In this document: positions 23,261 to 34,979 of the stretch, piece by piece
How positions within the stretch are numbered: the first letter of the stretch is position 1
Layout of the letters: every line of letters starts with the position of its first letter
Assembly (NCBI GenBank): GCA_948567375.1
Contig: OX419759.1
Coordinates: 7,284,744-7,348,743, forward strand
DNA: 64,000 bases
From: Lunularia cruciata
Lineage: Eukaryota; Streptophyta; Marchantiopsida; Lunulariales; Lunulariaceae
Direction: 5' to 3'
Translations under genes and position numbers: made by a program
Notes under the pieces: model-generated
Database searches by the model: none
What the model saw: only the letters and a program-made list of their open reading frames with translations
Told to the model about the DNA's origin: nothing

Positions 23261-26050
23261 TGCCATATTTGTAATTTAACATCAAACAACACCTTTTCAA
23301 TTCACCTTATCAAGTCTTGAGATGTTTTCTTTGTAAGTCATAGGCTCTTTCAAAGAATGAAAGGTAGAGAGAAAATCCCATTTATTATCCTTGTTCTTTT
23401 GAACCTCTAGCACTTTGTCATATTTTTCAACTACTTTAGAAATATGAGGAGTACACCGTAGTCCAAGAGGGGCAGCAAGAAGATCAAGAGAAGGAGCTAA
23501 CAAGGATCTAGGACATCTATGATATATAGAGAAGTCTGACAATAGTAGGAGAAGAAATGATTTTTGCAATTGGAAAAGTAGATGTAGGTGCAACAATTGT
23601 AGGCAAAACTGGAGTAATGACTTATGAAGGAGTAACAAAAATTAGAGAAATTCCCACTGAACTGGAAATATGTTTGGGGAGAGGATTAATCAACAAAAGA
23701 TTAGGAGATGCTTTGAAAAATTGGGGATCAGATCAGAGGGTAAGATCATCATCATAGGAGTGGCCATATGACTATAACCAATCAATTCAATTTATGTCTT
23801 CAAGAATTTATAGCATCTTGAGAAATAATAATCTTGTAATCACTTTTGTGTTGGAGTTGATATCCTTTTCTCTCTCCACTATAGCCTAAGAAAATACATT
23901 CTCTTTTTGGAAGTCAATCTTAGAACACATATTATCATGCATGAGCAAAAGTAGGAATGCCAAACATTTGTAAATGTTTTAAATTAAGCTTATGGTTAAC
24001 TATAATTCATAAGGAGGATGATATGAAGAAAGGTTTTATTGGGACTCTGATTTTGTAAATAATTGGCAATGATTGCAACTTTTCCTCAATACCTCTTTAA
24101 GAGACCCAATTTATAAAGCATACAAAGAACAACATTGATCAATATGCAGTTCTTGCACTCCAATACTCCATTTGAAGTTTTTTACTTAATACCTTTGAAA
24201 GAACAAAATTCATTGAAAGCATTAGATGTATTTTCTCTAACATTATTAAATAGCAGTTTTATCTTTGCAAGAAAATTATTGGTTTCAATGTTGATAGAAA
24301 ATTAAGGGAGATGAGTTAAAGCCTTAAACTTGTGTTGTATTAGGTAAAGGAAATTATATCAAAAAAGTCATTGATGAAGAGCATAAAATATCAATATACT
24401 AAATAGGAAGAGAAATTGGACCAGAGTGGATAAGGATGAGCAATTTCTTTATTCTGGTGATTAGTTTAATACAAAAAGAGTGTCTTGAATGTTAACTATA
24501 TAGATAGGCAATGCATTGAAAAATAGTACATTTATGAATATAATTGGTAATACCTAAAGCTATATTTTTCAAGAATAATGGAAATACTAAGATGACCTAG
24601 TTGGCTGTGCCATAAATCTGATGTATTAGAATGGACAATACAAGAAGCACTTATATGTGAAGGAAAAAAAATCTCTCCAAAATGATAAAGACCCTTTGGT
24701 AGAGGAAAAATTATGATAAGATCACCATTTTGAGCATGAAAAATGATTTTCCATTATTCAAGGTCCAATTGCTCAATAGAGAAAATATTTCTCTTTTAAT
24801 GAAAGAATATGAAGAACATTTTTTATGATTTTAGAAGTCAAAGTGAAACTTGGCCTGATCCTAGTATTTCCTTAATTGAGTTATCACCAAGATATACTCT
24901 TGTAGTGAAGTATAAAGCATGTAAGAGGAAAAACTATTAACAAAGTGAGCCATGTTGTGTGTAGCTCCATAATTGAGATACCAAGAATTATCTTGGTTAG
25001 AACAAAATGTTATAGTTTAAGCTATTACAATATAAAAATAGGCTAATGAATTTGCTTGAGCTTGCAAATTCTGAGTGTTTGCTACATATTCCTTTGCAAT
25101 CCTTAAAATGGTGTCCACTAAGATGACAATCAAAAAATTTCAATTTTTTAGTTGGATTTCTTTGACTTGCTATAGATGGTCCTTATAAAGAGGAGATATC
25201 TTGCTAGAAACCAGATTTAGAAGCAAAAGCATTAAAAGAATCCGCCTTTCCCTTTAGTAAAACTTTAATTCTTCTAATTACCTGCATTAAATTTTCATTT
25301 AGTGGGGAAATTTTCACTCAAAAGCATATAATATAATTGTGGGCTTAGACATCTAATTCTCCTACATTTTCTCCTCTTGTAACAGATATGTAATAAGTTT
25401 TTTGCAAGGTTAAATTTTGCTTTCTTTGCAATGAGATTAAAAGATTCAAAAAACTATTAGCTATGTTATGCATCATAGTTAGAAATTAATTCTTGTCAAA
25501 AGTTTGATCTAAACTCTAAAGTTTTATCCCTAAAATCTTACAAACAATAATTGATCAACTAAAATTTTCAATTGATGAATGTATTTGGTGACACTATCAA
25601 CTTCTTTCATTTTTAGCATTTAAATTTCATCTTAGAGGTACATGCTTGTAATTGCATATTGAGCTTCATATAGGTGTTTGGAAATGGTTCAACCCTTGGA
25701 GGCATGGCAAGCATATCTAACATGATGTATTTTTCTTTAATCAAGTTGATTCATTATAAAAAGATAATGCATAAGCATTACTTGTATCCCAATAAGCATT
25801 GTTATTTGGGCTTGTTAATGGAAAATTGTTTTTTGTAGTAATAGTAGCAATTGATATTTTGGCTTGTAAGGTAGTAATGATTGTAGTTTCTATAGGCTAA
25901 GTTGGTTGAGATTGAGTACCATCTACCACCCCATCAGTCCTATTGCTTGAGAAAACACACTCATATGTAGTTTCCATATGAAATAAAATGTCTCATTTAA
26001 TTTTGGAATGTCTTTGATGTTTAACATAGTGGTTTGCCACTCCATAATAG

Positions 26051-26640
26051 TAGATGTTAAATAAAAAAAAGTTTTTTGACACATAAGTCAAATTATTGAC
26101 CCCTAAAATTTGTCTTAGTGTTCAAAGTCAAATTGATGCTCCTTGAAAATGTTTGTGATTTTGTTGAATTGTCAATTATTGACCCCTTGGGCACAATTAC
26201 TTGGGGAAATAAATCAGCAGAGGAGTATCAATTTCTCCTAAATATGATTAAGATACTTGGAAAATTTGAAAGATCTTCAGTGGCACTTAGGAGATCAAAA
26301 AGTCTTTGGGAAATTGAAAGATTTTTTAATGGAACTCAAGAGATCAAAAAATCAAAAAATCTTCAGATTTGTAGCACTCAAGAGATTGAAGAATCTAGAG
26401 ATCTATGGGTGAATTGTAGTTACACCTCTATCATAAGAAAGCACAATTAATTCTCCCGTATAATACATGAAAATATTTGCAAGGAATTATTTGACAATCA
26501 TGCTATTTAGATTTCTAAGAGTAGTAAAGTGTCTTCTTGTAAACCATTGAAATCTAAAATTTGCAAAAGATTCAATAACTTAGAAATTCAAATCCACTCT
26601 AACACTATGTGAGAAAAGAGATAGATAACAATATGAATGA
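26051..26640. other. AT-rich spacer between copia and gypsy relics
   Basis: A 110-codon plus-strand frame (26118-26450) made of repeated GAGATCAAAAAATC-like phrases lies here. It has no recognisable domain and I treat it as chance. Confidence 0.5.
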
Positions 26641-28450
26641 TAGTTCATATGTATAGAATAATTCTATTGGTCCTCAAATACCCTTTGTACCATTGACCAG
26701 TTGTGCTTGCTGGTCCCAACCATGCCCTCCCAAGAAGTAAGTCGTAGCTTGAATCCTTCAAGACTTGGAAAGTCATGAGATTTTGAACTCCCATAATTGA
26801 AACTACCACTTTATCCATCATCCCTACTGGTCAAACTTGTTGCTTGTTTGCCATGCTCACCACAAATGTTGTAGGTCTTGAGGGTATCATACCCAACTTC
26901 TTCATCAACCTTTCTGACATGGCATTCACTACTGATCCTCCATCAACCAATGCATCCCTGATGTTGTGACCATTTACTCTCACATCAATCTTGGAGGTAT
27001 ATTCACAAGCCTCTCATGGTGCTGGTTTGGCATCCACCACCCCCATTGATATTGGAACTTTTGCCTTCTTCTTCCTCCTGCTCCTTGTAGAACTCCTCTA
27101 AGCTCCTTTCTCAAAGTTGGATTCAAAGCAATCAATTGGCCCATTGTGATGTTAGCCTTGTGACTACCAACATCCTCCAAGACATTATAGTTCCATTGTT
27201 GCTTTGAGATCAAGAAGTCCTCCATTCCCAACTTCTTCCTTGGAGTCTTTGTTGTTGATGGTGTTGAAGTGCTTGTGCAAGTGCTCCTAGTAGGCATAGG
27301 AGTATTTTGGCTAAGAGTAAATCCTTGAGAAAAGTGCACATCCTTTGCAAAACAAGCTCTCTTCTTCTCTTGTACCAAAAGCTCCAAATTAAGACTCTTG
27401 GAGTTTGAGCACTCTCACTTCTCATACTTGCTCTCAACCACATCTATAGATGCTATCCCTTTACCTTTTTCTGGATTAGGAGCCACTTGTGTTTCACTAC
27501 CTCCCTCTTTCCCTCTATTGGCTCCCTCATAACTCCTTCCTCCATGGTAAATGGAATTTGGGCAATTCCTTTGGATATGGCCTCTTCCTCCACAACCAAA
27601 ACAATTTCTCTCATTGAGATTGTTGGTTGGTTGGCTTCCTCTATATGGATAACTTCCATAACTCCTAGGCCCTCTCTCCACATTCTGATCCACCTCTCTC
27701 TTTTCCCATAGTTGCACCACATTGATCTTAAGATCCGCAAGTTGTTCTGTGATGGTTTAAAGTGGATCCTTTGGTAGAGGTGCAAGAACTAGAGCAACTA
27801 CTACTTGTGGTGCAACCCTTGCCACCAAAGTATCAGACGTTCCACCATACTTGTAACATTGAGGAGGATGCACAACTTCTTTCACCACCAAAATCACTCT
27901 CATCTCCTTCCAAACTCTCCTCCATACGAATTGCAATCTTGATAGCTTCAACCTTGGAAGAAGGTTTCTCATATCTCACGTTGCTTCTAATTTGTGGTCT
28001 CAATCTTCCCACACAATTCTTGGTGAGTATGGCCCTTATGCCAATCATAGTAGTCTCCACATCATCCCCACCCTTCCTCAACACTATGCAAAATCTAGAC
28101 TCTAACTTTTCCATTCTTTTCATATAAACTCTCACTTTCTATCCATCTCCTTGTTTGAGAAAGGTAACCTCACTCATAAATCTCTCATTACTTTCATTTG
28201 GAAGAAAGTTCTCAATGAGTGCTGAAGTCAAACTCTTCCAAGACTCTTCCTCCCCATATTTCCTCTCTCTCTTTTGGTATTCTGACTCATACCATGTAAT
28301 TGCTGCATCTTCAAAGAAATTTGGTAATAATGAGGCCCACTCATTCTTCCTCCTCTCATTTTTTCCAATGCAAGCTCTCTTGAAGTCTCTCACAAAGGCC
28401 TTCACATCTTCTCCATCCTTGCCAAAGAAAACCGGAAGTTTCCCATCTTA
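26640..28450 (-). mobile_element. Ty3/gypsy gag-protease fragment (element C)
   Basis: Minus-strand reading gives a retrotransposon gag capsid-type block (ITWYESEYQKRERKYGEE, 28139-28405; continued at 27833-28135), a zinc knuckle CFGCGGRGHIQRNC (about 27.6 kb) and a retropepsin-like block (ALVDGGSVVNAMSERLMKKL, about 26.9 kb; then YDLLLGRAWL near 26.73 kb). The active-site triad reads DGG rather than DSG/DTG. RT, RNase H and integrase are missing, and no LTRs were recognised. The sequence differs from elements A/B and from the chromodomain element, so it is another family. Confidence 0.8.
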
Positions 28451-28765
28451 ACCCCTCATTATCTTTCTTTTCTCGCAATTCTTTTTTTTTTCTCTCACTC
28501 TATAACTAATAGAGTATATACATGACTAACACCATCTGAGAATAATACACCTTAGGGAACACAAAAGGTTCAGGTTACTCCAAGATTTCTATAGCAACAT
28601 CAAATCCTATAGTGCATATTAATCAAACTCTCATGGATAGTTTATCCATAAGTTGAAAGATTATCTACATCACTAATCTTGAGAACTAGTTGATGAAGGT
28701 GGTAGTATCTCTATAGCTGTACTAAGACTCTCTCCAAGATCCTTCACCAAATTTGTCATGCCATT
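28451..28765. other. Short spacer before element A
   Basis: About 315 bp of AT-rich sequence with no recognised feature lies between the gag fragment and the first LTR of element A. Confidence 0.5.
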
Positions 28766-29043
28766 TGTAGTGTCACATCTAGATTACTTGGATACTAGAG
28801 TTGCATTGATAGTAGTTAGAGTTATTTCAACAATTTCTCAAAGACTACTTTTTGACAGTCAGATTTTGTGTTCGGGGTACTGACTTCACGGTGGAGCCCA
28901 CCATCACTTTGCACCATTAGCACCATCAAGTGTGTCATAAGTGGGACCATTAGGGTTTCAAACCTAGCTTGAGTCCAAGGGTATACTTTTGAAGTGTAGC
29001 TTTAGAGAGCTCACTTCTTTGATGTTGAGCCTTTGAGTTCTAG

Positions 29044-29510
29044 TGTAAAAGACCCAATCCGAGGAGAGAAATAGGAGAATTGAAACTCACATTGGGACAC
29101 TTGAATGAGGGAAAACTCCAAATGCCTAGCATGAGTTTCAGCTTTGGTATTTATAAGATAACATACAAGGCCCTTGAGAAACTTCTCAAGAAGCTTCCTT
29201 GAGCCACTTTCTTAGAGTGCAAGCCAAGTTAACTAAGAAGCTTCTCAAGAAGTTTCCTTCTAGAAGCCGTCTACTTGGCGTGCAAGCTAAGCTAGTTAGA
29301 AGCTTCTAGAAGCTACCTACTTGGGGTGCAAGTTAACTAGTCGGGAAGCTTTCCAAGAAGCTTCCTAGATGCTTTTGGAATATCCTAGGCTAATTTGGCT
29401 TATTCCCTATTTTGTTAGCCTTACTAGCTATGTCACTAAACTCCATATTGTTACATATTCCCTACTTTGTTAGCCTTACTAGCTATGTCGCTAAACTCCA
29501 TACTGTTACA
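29044..29510 (-). repeat. 3' LTR of the nested chromodomain element
   Basis: 467 bp, TGTAAAA...TGTTACA. Rich in AAGCTTCTCAAGAAGCTTCC-like inverted motifs. Its right part has two tandem copies of a unit of about 55 bp that ends in CTCCATA(T/C)TGTTACA. Confidence 0.9.
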
Positions 29511-29539
29511 TATTCCCCCACCGCTAGTTGGTGATGTCT

Positions 29540-31790
29540 TCGTCGCCATTGAAGCTTCAAACTCCTAGATGGATGTTTGTGCATTCTGGAGGTGAGAAAG
29601 AGGTTCCCATGTGGCATCATGAAGGGGATACCCTTTCTAAAGGACCTTGTACTCTGTATGTTGGCGGCATCCTCGTTGGATGTGGCAACATACAAGGATA
29701 CAATCAACTTTGTACTCCTCATGATCATTGATAGGGATTGGGGGAGGAGGAGGTTGGACTTGAGGAGAAAGAAGAGGGATTATGAGCAAAGGGTTTCAAC
29801 TTGGAAACATGAAAGATAGGATGGATGCGCATATGAGGAGGCAAAGCAAGTCAATAAGCAACATGAGAAACAATTTGGGTGACATCAAAAGGTCCTATCC
29901 AATTAGGGGCAAGTTTACAAACTTGGGTATCAAGTGGGAGGGGGAGATTACTAGAGGATAACATAACTTTATCACCAACTTCAAAGGTGAGATCATGACG
30001 ATGACGGTCCGCATGTTGTTTTTGACTATTTTGAGCAACAAGGAGGTGAGATTTGGCTTGTTGGAGAGATTTGGAGATGGTGGTCAAGAAGGTTGAAGTA
30101 TGAGGGACTTGAGATAGAAGAGAAGCAAGAAGAGAATCTGGGACAAGTAGATCTTGGCCAAAATTGAGAAAGAAAAGAAAGAATCCAATGCTTGCCTATT
30201 TAGAATTATTGTATGCAAACTCCGTAGCTGCAAGACATTGATCCCAATTGGTATAGTGAATGTTAACAAAGGCACAAAGCATATCTTCCAAGGTGCGATT
30301 TGCACATTCAGTTTGTCTATCAGTTTGAGGATGATAGGCTGTGGACAAAGCAAGCTTGGTGCCAAGTAGCTAGAAGAGTGCTTGCCAAAACTTTTTGGTG
30401 AAGCAAGGATCACGGTCGGAGATGAGTACACGTGGGATCCCATGATGTTTGAAGACATTATCAAAGTAGAGTTGTGCCAAGATTGGAGCATCCACAATAT
30501 CAACCATTGGTGCCAAACTGGATTTGCTTACTTGCTTAATCCACAAACACCACAATTGTTGTGTGACCTTGTTGTATCTTGGGTAAGGAGGTGATGAGAT
30601 CTAAGCTCACATGTTCCCAATGAGTAGTAGGAATGAGAAGTGGCTGAAGGAGTCCACTCGGCTTCTGATTATTGGCCTTGTTATGTTGACAACTCTCACA
30701 CAATTGGACAAAGTCCCAAACATCTCGTGTCATGTTGGGCCACCACCATTGGCGTTGGAGGATGCCCAAGGTCTTGTCCACTCCCATATGACCAGCTATT
30801 GGTAAATCATGGGCTTCTTGAAGGCGCACAAGTCAAAGGTCACCTTTGGCTGGAACAGAGATCTGGTCCGCATGGAATAGAAGGCCTTCCTTGAAGGAGA
30901 AGGTGTTGTACTCCTTGTTGCATGTTGTCAGACGACCATGTACCATTTGGAAGAAGGGATCTTGTTGTAGAGCTAATCAAAACTTGTTTTGGACCTTGGG
31001 ATCAATTGACACCATCGTAATTACCGCCGTGATGAGAGGAAGAGCCTTTAAATCAGGTTGTCGTGATAGAGCATCAGGGATGACATTGAACCGACCTGGT
31101 TTGTACTCAAGTTTGATGTCAAACAATTGGAGTTGCTCTTCCCATGGATGATGTCAACTCTTGATGTGCTCCAAGTGTAGGTCTCCAACAATAGCTTGTG
31201 ATCAATTTGCATGATCACTTGTTTCCCCAAGAGATAATGCCTCCATAGCTTGGTGGCATATACCATTGCAAGTTGTTCCCAATCTTGAGTAGAGTAATTT
31301 CTTTCAGATGTATTTAGTCAACAAGACACAAAGGCAATGGGATGTAGTCCATCTGGGAATTCCTATTACAACATGGCTCTAATTGCAAAGTTAGAAGCAT
31401 CAAAATCAACCACCAAGGTAGTTGAGGATCATATGGTTGAAGAATGGGTCTTGAAGTCACCATATGCTTTAACTTCTGGAACGCTTCTTCATGCTTGGTG
31501 GTCCACTGGAAGCTCAAGTTCTTTCCTAAGAGGTCAATCAATGGTACAACCACATGAGCGTAAATAGTGGATGAACCGTTGGTAAAAACTAGCCAATCCA
31601 TTGAATGCCCATACTTCTATAACATCCTTTGGGGTAGGCCAATCAGTAATAGCCTTGATCTTCTCTTCTTCCATCTTGATCCCCTTTGATGAGATCTTAT
31701 GACCCAAGAAAGTAATGTCCTTCTGCCAAAAGGCACACTTCGACTTCTTATAGTAAAATTTCCATTGTCATAGTTGTCTTAGGACTTGTC
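29540..31790 (-). pseudogene. RT end, RNase H, integrase and chromodomain of the nested element
   Basis: Minus reading in order: RT thumb (KCAFWQKDITFLGHKI, about 31.74 kb), RNase H region (FQWTTKHEEAFQKLK; VIMQIDHKLLL), integrase zinc-binding block (H, H, then CESCQHNK, 30.7 kb), integrase core (LDLITSLP; ISDRDPCF; QTECANRTLE, keeping D, D and E), C-terminal GDKVMLSS block (29.97 kb) and a chromodomain (EYKVDCIL...KGYPLHDATWEP, about 29.55-29.73 kb). Chromodomains guide such elements to heterochromatin. Several stops are present, one inside the chromodomain. Confidence 0.85.
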
Positions 31791-31849
31791 ACAACAACCA
31801 CCATTTTATCACAATTTCTCTCTGTCTGCCATGCCATGTGATCTTTGTT

Positions 31850-32450
31850 TAATGGTATCAATCTCCATTGGTGTTGGCTCCTCCACTTGTGTATAGTGTA
31901 TTGGTAGGCTTTGTGAAGGTCGAGGTCAAGATCAAGTTGTTACCACCAAGGAATCAAAATGTTTGGCCAACCGCATGGCTTTCTCCAAGTGTTGTGGCTC
32001 TTGCATGGTTACCTCTAATTTGGTTCTCACCTTCAAACCCCTCACAAATCAATCCAGAGCTTAACCTTCCAATATATCTGGAATTTGCATGATGGTGTTT
32101 TGGAATTGCATGATGTAATTTCTTACAGAGCCAATTTGTTTCAACTCTGTGAACTTATCTTGTGCAGCTCGTGTGGCATTTATAGCTTGGAACCGACTAA
32201 TTATTGCACTCTTGAATTCTATCCATGTCAAGATTGGCGCAACAATCTTTCATTCAACTTGCTCCACTCGGAATCTCCACCATAGCTTTGCTACTCCATC
32301 CAATTGGCTAGAAGCCAAGAGAATCTATTTTCACTCGTCTTGTAGATTGGTAGCTTCAAAATAACATTCACAATCAAACACAAAATTCTCCATTGCACCC
32401 GGAAGATTCTTGCATTCAAATACCTTGGGTTTAGGGAATCTGATCCGATC
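31850..32450 (-). pseudogene. gag remnant of the nested element
   Basis: Minus reading shows the retrotransposon gag fold segment: DGVAKLWWRFRVEQVE, TWIEFKSAIISRFQAIN, FTELKQIGSVRNYIMQFQN, then LEKAMRLAKHFDS. This is the typical order of chromovirus gag. A few stops interrupt it. The zinc knuckle that should follow is deleted. Confidence 0.8.
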
Positions 32451-32835
32451 TTCTCCTTCTTGAATTGGTACTCTCTCCACATGCTCTTGTCGTCAAAGAT
32501 CTCATTCATCCAACAATCAAGTAAGGTGCTCAATTTGTTACTGCATAGCAAGGATAACATCGGGTATTGCCGCTATGGTTGTTACTCTATCACACTACTC
32601 CCAATCTATCTAATTTATTAACACATAGAAACAACACGTCCACAGTTCTCCATAAGTTACAACCGGAAGCACCAAGGGTTCCTCAGATATGGTGATCATA
32701 TGCAGAAAATCTTGTCCAAAGTACAAGGTGATGAATTATGTGAAACAATGCTTGGGTAGTACTTGGACACAAAAATCCCAATGGTTTGGTGGAAGTGGAT
32801 TTGGTGGTCCATAAATTCCATCCATCCATCCATTC

Positions 32836-32850
32836 CTACTTTGATACCAA
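32836..32850 (-). other. Primer-binding site of the nested element
   Basis: Directly inside the 5' LTR the minus strand reads TTGGTATCAAAGTAG, matching the 3' end complement of plant initiator-Met tRNA (TGGTATCAGAGC type) at 10 of the first 12 relevant bases. This confirms the minus orientation. Confidence 0.75.
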
Positions 32851-33384
32851 TGTAAAAGACCAAATTCAAGGAGAGAAATAGGAGAATGGAAACTCACATT
32901 GGGACACTTGAATGAGGGAAAACTCCAAATGCCTAGTATGAGCTTTGGCTTTGGTATTTATAGGTAGCAAACAAGGCCCTTGAGAAGCTTCTCAAGAAGC
33001 TTCCTTGAGCCACTTTCTTATAATGCAAGCCAAGTTAACTAGGAAGCTTCTCAAGAAACTTTCTTCTAGAAGTTGTCTACTTGGCCTGCAAGCTAAGCTA
33101 GTTAGAAGCTTTTAGAAGCTTCCTTCTAGAAGCTACTTGCTTGGGGTGCAAGTTAACTAGTCGGAAGCTTCCCAAGAAGCTCCCTAGATGCTTTTGGAAT
33201 ATTTTAGGCTAATTTGGCTTATTCTCTACTTCGTTACCCTTACTAGCTACGTCGCTAAACTCCATATTGTTACATATTCTCTACTTTGTTAGCCTTATTA
33301 GCTACATTGCTAAACTCCATATTGTTACATATTCTCTACTTTGTTAGCCTTACTAGCTACGTCGCTAAACTCCATACTATTACA
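32851..33384 (-). repeat. 5' LTR of the nested chromodomain element
   Basis: 534 bp and clearly the same as the other LTR. It is longer because the terminal unit of about 55 bp occurs three times instead of twice. Confidence 0.9.
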
Positions 33385-34248
33385 TCCTAGCTATGGTGGA
33401 TAGAGGCCAGTGAGTGTCACCTGGATTCTCTTAGCTAGAGTGAGTGTGGCTTGATTGTAAACAGTGCCCAATTGTTGGTAGTTTATAGAGTGATAGATAA
33501 AGTACTGATCTCAGTTGAGTGTATTTGAGAGTTGTAAACAATCCAATTACATCAAAGAAGTGAAATTAGGGGGAAATTGGGTGCAAGAACTTTGAGTGTT
33601 GGTGGTATCTTCAAGCTCGATAAATCATTGGTAGCTCAATTGAAGTTTAGTTTTTCCTTGGTGTGTAAAAGCTCTATGCATGATGCAGATTTGGCAATAA
33701 GCGGACGGTGTGTAGAAGCACTGGCCAATTTTTGAGCAAAGAAGAAGCAATTTTTGAGCAAAGAAGAAGCAATTTTTGAGAAGTGGTTGTGATTTTGAGC
33801 TCAAGAGGTGAAAGCATGACCAATTTGTTGCGAGTTGGGCTCAAAAAGTAAAATTGAAGGTGGAGTTGGGAAGCTATTCTTGTGAATTTGTGAAAACCCA
33901 TGTTTTCAATTTGGCTCGAGTGAATAGTTAGAGGGGGATTTGGTGGTCAGCTAAATTTAGGGTTTATGTCAGATTTTGTTGGAGTTTATGGTAGATTTTG
34001 GCCAAATTTGGAGGAGTTTTGCTAGTTTGGAGGAGTTTTGCCAGATTTTGGAGGAGGTTCAAAGTGGCAAGAAGAAAGTTCTCATTTAGTGTTTAGAGGC
34101 TTTGAGGCATAGGGCTGTGGGCTATGAGAGGCTACAAAGGCCTAGAAGGGCCAACAAGCCAATTTGTTAGCGTGAGGCTAGCTAGTTTAGAGTAGATCTT
34201 GGTCATTGGTTGGAAAAATCTGCCCATACTATTAGATTGTGCATAACA

Positions 34249-34302
34249 GGGTTTGACCCCTAGATCTCTTGTTCCTAGACTAGTGCCTAGCCAACTAGTC
34301 CA
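34249..34302 (-). other. tRNA-like pol III promoter boxes inside LTR of element A (antisense)
   Basis: On the minus strand an A-box-like TGGACTAGTTGG (34291-34302) is followed 30 bp later by a B-box-like GGGGTCAAACCC (34249-34260), with GCTAGGC and CTAG...GGAAC between them as in a tRNA. The same pair occurs in element B. No good cloverleaf could be drawn, so it is not called a tRNA gene. Confidence 0.5.
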
Positions 34303-34435
34303 TCCTCACTTTTTGTCTTAGTGACTATTATCTATACACTTTGTAGTTTTGGCTAGGATAGACAATTTGATCCCATTCTTGGTGATCCTAGTAGCTTAGG
34401 ACTTAAATACAAACTTCTCTTATATCAAATGCCAA

Positions 34436-34450
34436 ATGGTGGTAGAGTCA
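34436..34450 (+). other. Putative primer-binding site of element A
   Basis: TGGTGGTAGAGTC follows the LTR end and partly matches the initiator-Met tRNA type (TGGTATCAGAGC). Element B has the same sequence with one change. The fit is imperfect. Confidence 0.45.
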
Positions 34451-34979
34451 GTCCCATGTTGTTTTCTGAGATGGAGGGTTTTTGTTTAAATTTCTTGTGA
34501 TTGATCCCCTCCCCCATTCTCTACTTCTTGTTTGTGCACCACGTTTGTGTAGGGTGCCTTGAATTTTTTGCGTTGGTGCTCTATTGTGCTCTTGATAGTA
34601 AGGCTGGAATGATGACCAATCAGATTATCTTTGTTTCTCTTTGGTGAGGCAAGAAGTGATGATTTGCAAACTATGAGAGTGCTTGTTGTGATGGCAAGTT
34701 ACAGGTTGCCCTTTCTCCTAGTGTAGTTATCTCAGTTAGAGTTACATTAGTGAGTGATGTTTCGTGGGTACTGGCACTTGGTGGCACTAGGTTGGTGTTG
34801 GCACTTGGTGGGGTACTTGTAGTTGCAACTTGCGGTTGTAGTTTGTGGTTCTGGTTTGCAATTGTAGTTGTAGTTACTTTGTCACGATGGAGTTTATTGG
34901 GGATTCCAAAGGAGTTAGCCTTGCAGTACACAGTGGGTTACTCGGAGTGGCACTTGGTATCAACCTATATCTTAGGTCC

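Larger units (their letters stand above)
22000..26050 (-). mobile_element. Decayed Ty1/copia retrotransposon (gag to RNase H order)
   Basis: Reading the minus strand from 26.05 kb down, pieces come in the copia order: zinc knuckle (DCHLSGHHFKDC, about 25.10-25.15 kb), protease (WYLNYGATHNM, about 24.97 kb), pre-integrase (LWHSQLGHLS, about 24.6 kb), integrase C-terminal part (FNEFCSFKGIK, about 24.2 kb) and reverse transcriptase (HWVFKPIYDG at 23.2 kb; ETFSPNIK at 23.0 kb; ALYVDDLIL at 22.65 kb; VGSLM at 22.35 kb). Integrase lying before RT defines copia. Many stops and frameshifts break it. The protease Asp is Asn and the first knuckle Cys is lost. No LTR pair was found. A 96-bp repT copy sits inside RT. 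Confidence 0.85.
29044..33384 (-). mobile_element. Nested chromodomain Ty3/gypsy element with internal deletion
   Basis: LTRs at 29044-29510 and 32851-33384 begin TGTAAAAGACC and end TTACA. A target duplication with one mismatch (TTCTAG at 29038-29043, TCCTAG at 33385-33390) brackets it. In minus sense, inside the 5' LTR, lies TTGGTATCAAAG, a primer-binding site of the initiator-Met tRNA type; a GGTGGGGGAATA purine tract precedes the 3' LTR. Coding order: gag (32.4-31.85 kb), the C-terminal end of RT, RNase H, integrase and a chromodomain. The zinc knuckle, protease and RT catalytic core are missing at a junction near 31.8 kb. Confidence 0.9.
28766..34434 (+). repeat. 5' LTR of element A (about 1.32 kb net), interrupted by a nested element
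   Basis: Starts TGTAGTGTCACA and ends near ...AAATGCCA, just before a primer-binding-like sequence. It aligns along its length with the LTR of element B at 49483-50810 (minus). Subtracting the nested element leaves about 1.32 kb against 1.33 kb in B. The nested insertion lies between GAGTTCTAG and CTATGGTGG; the 3' LTR at 42.15 kb shows the same site uninterrupted. Confidence 0.85.

Noticed and set aside
26118-26450. 110-codon plus-strand frame
   Set aside because: Built from repeated GAGATCAAAAAATC-like phrases between two minus-strand relics; no domain.
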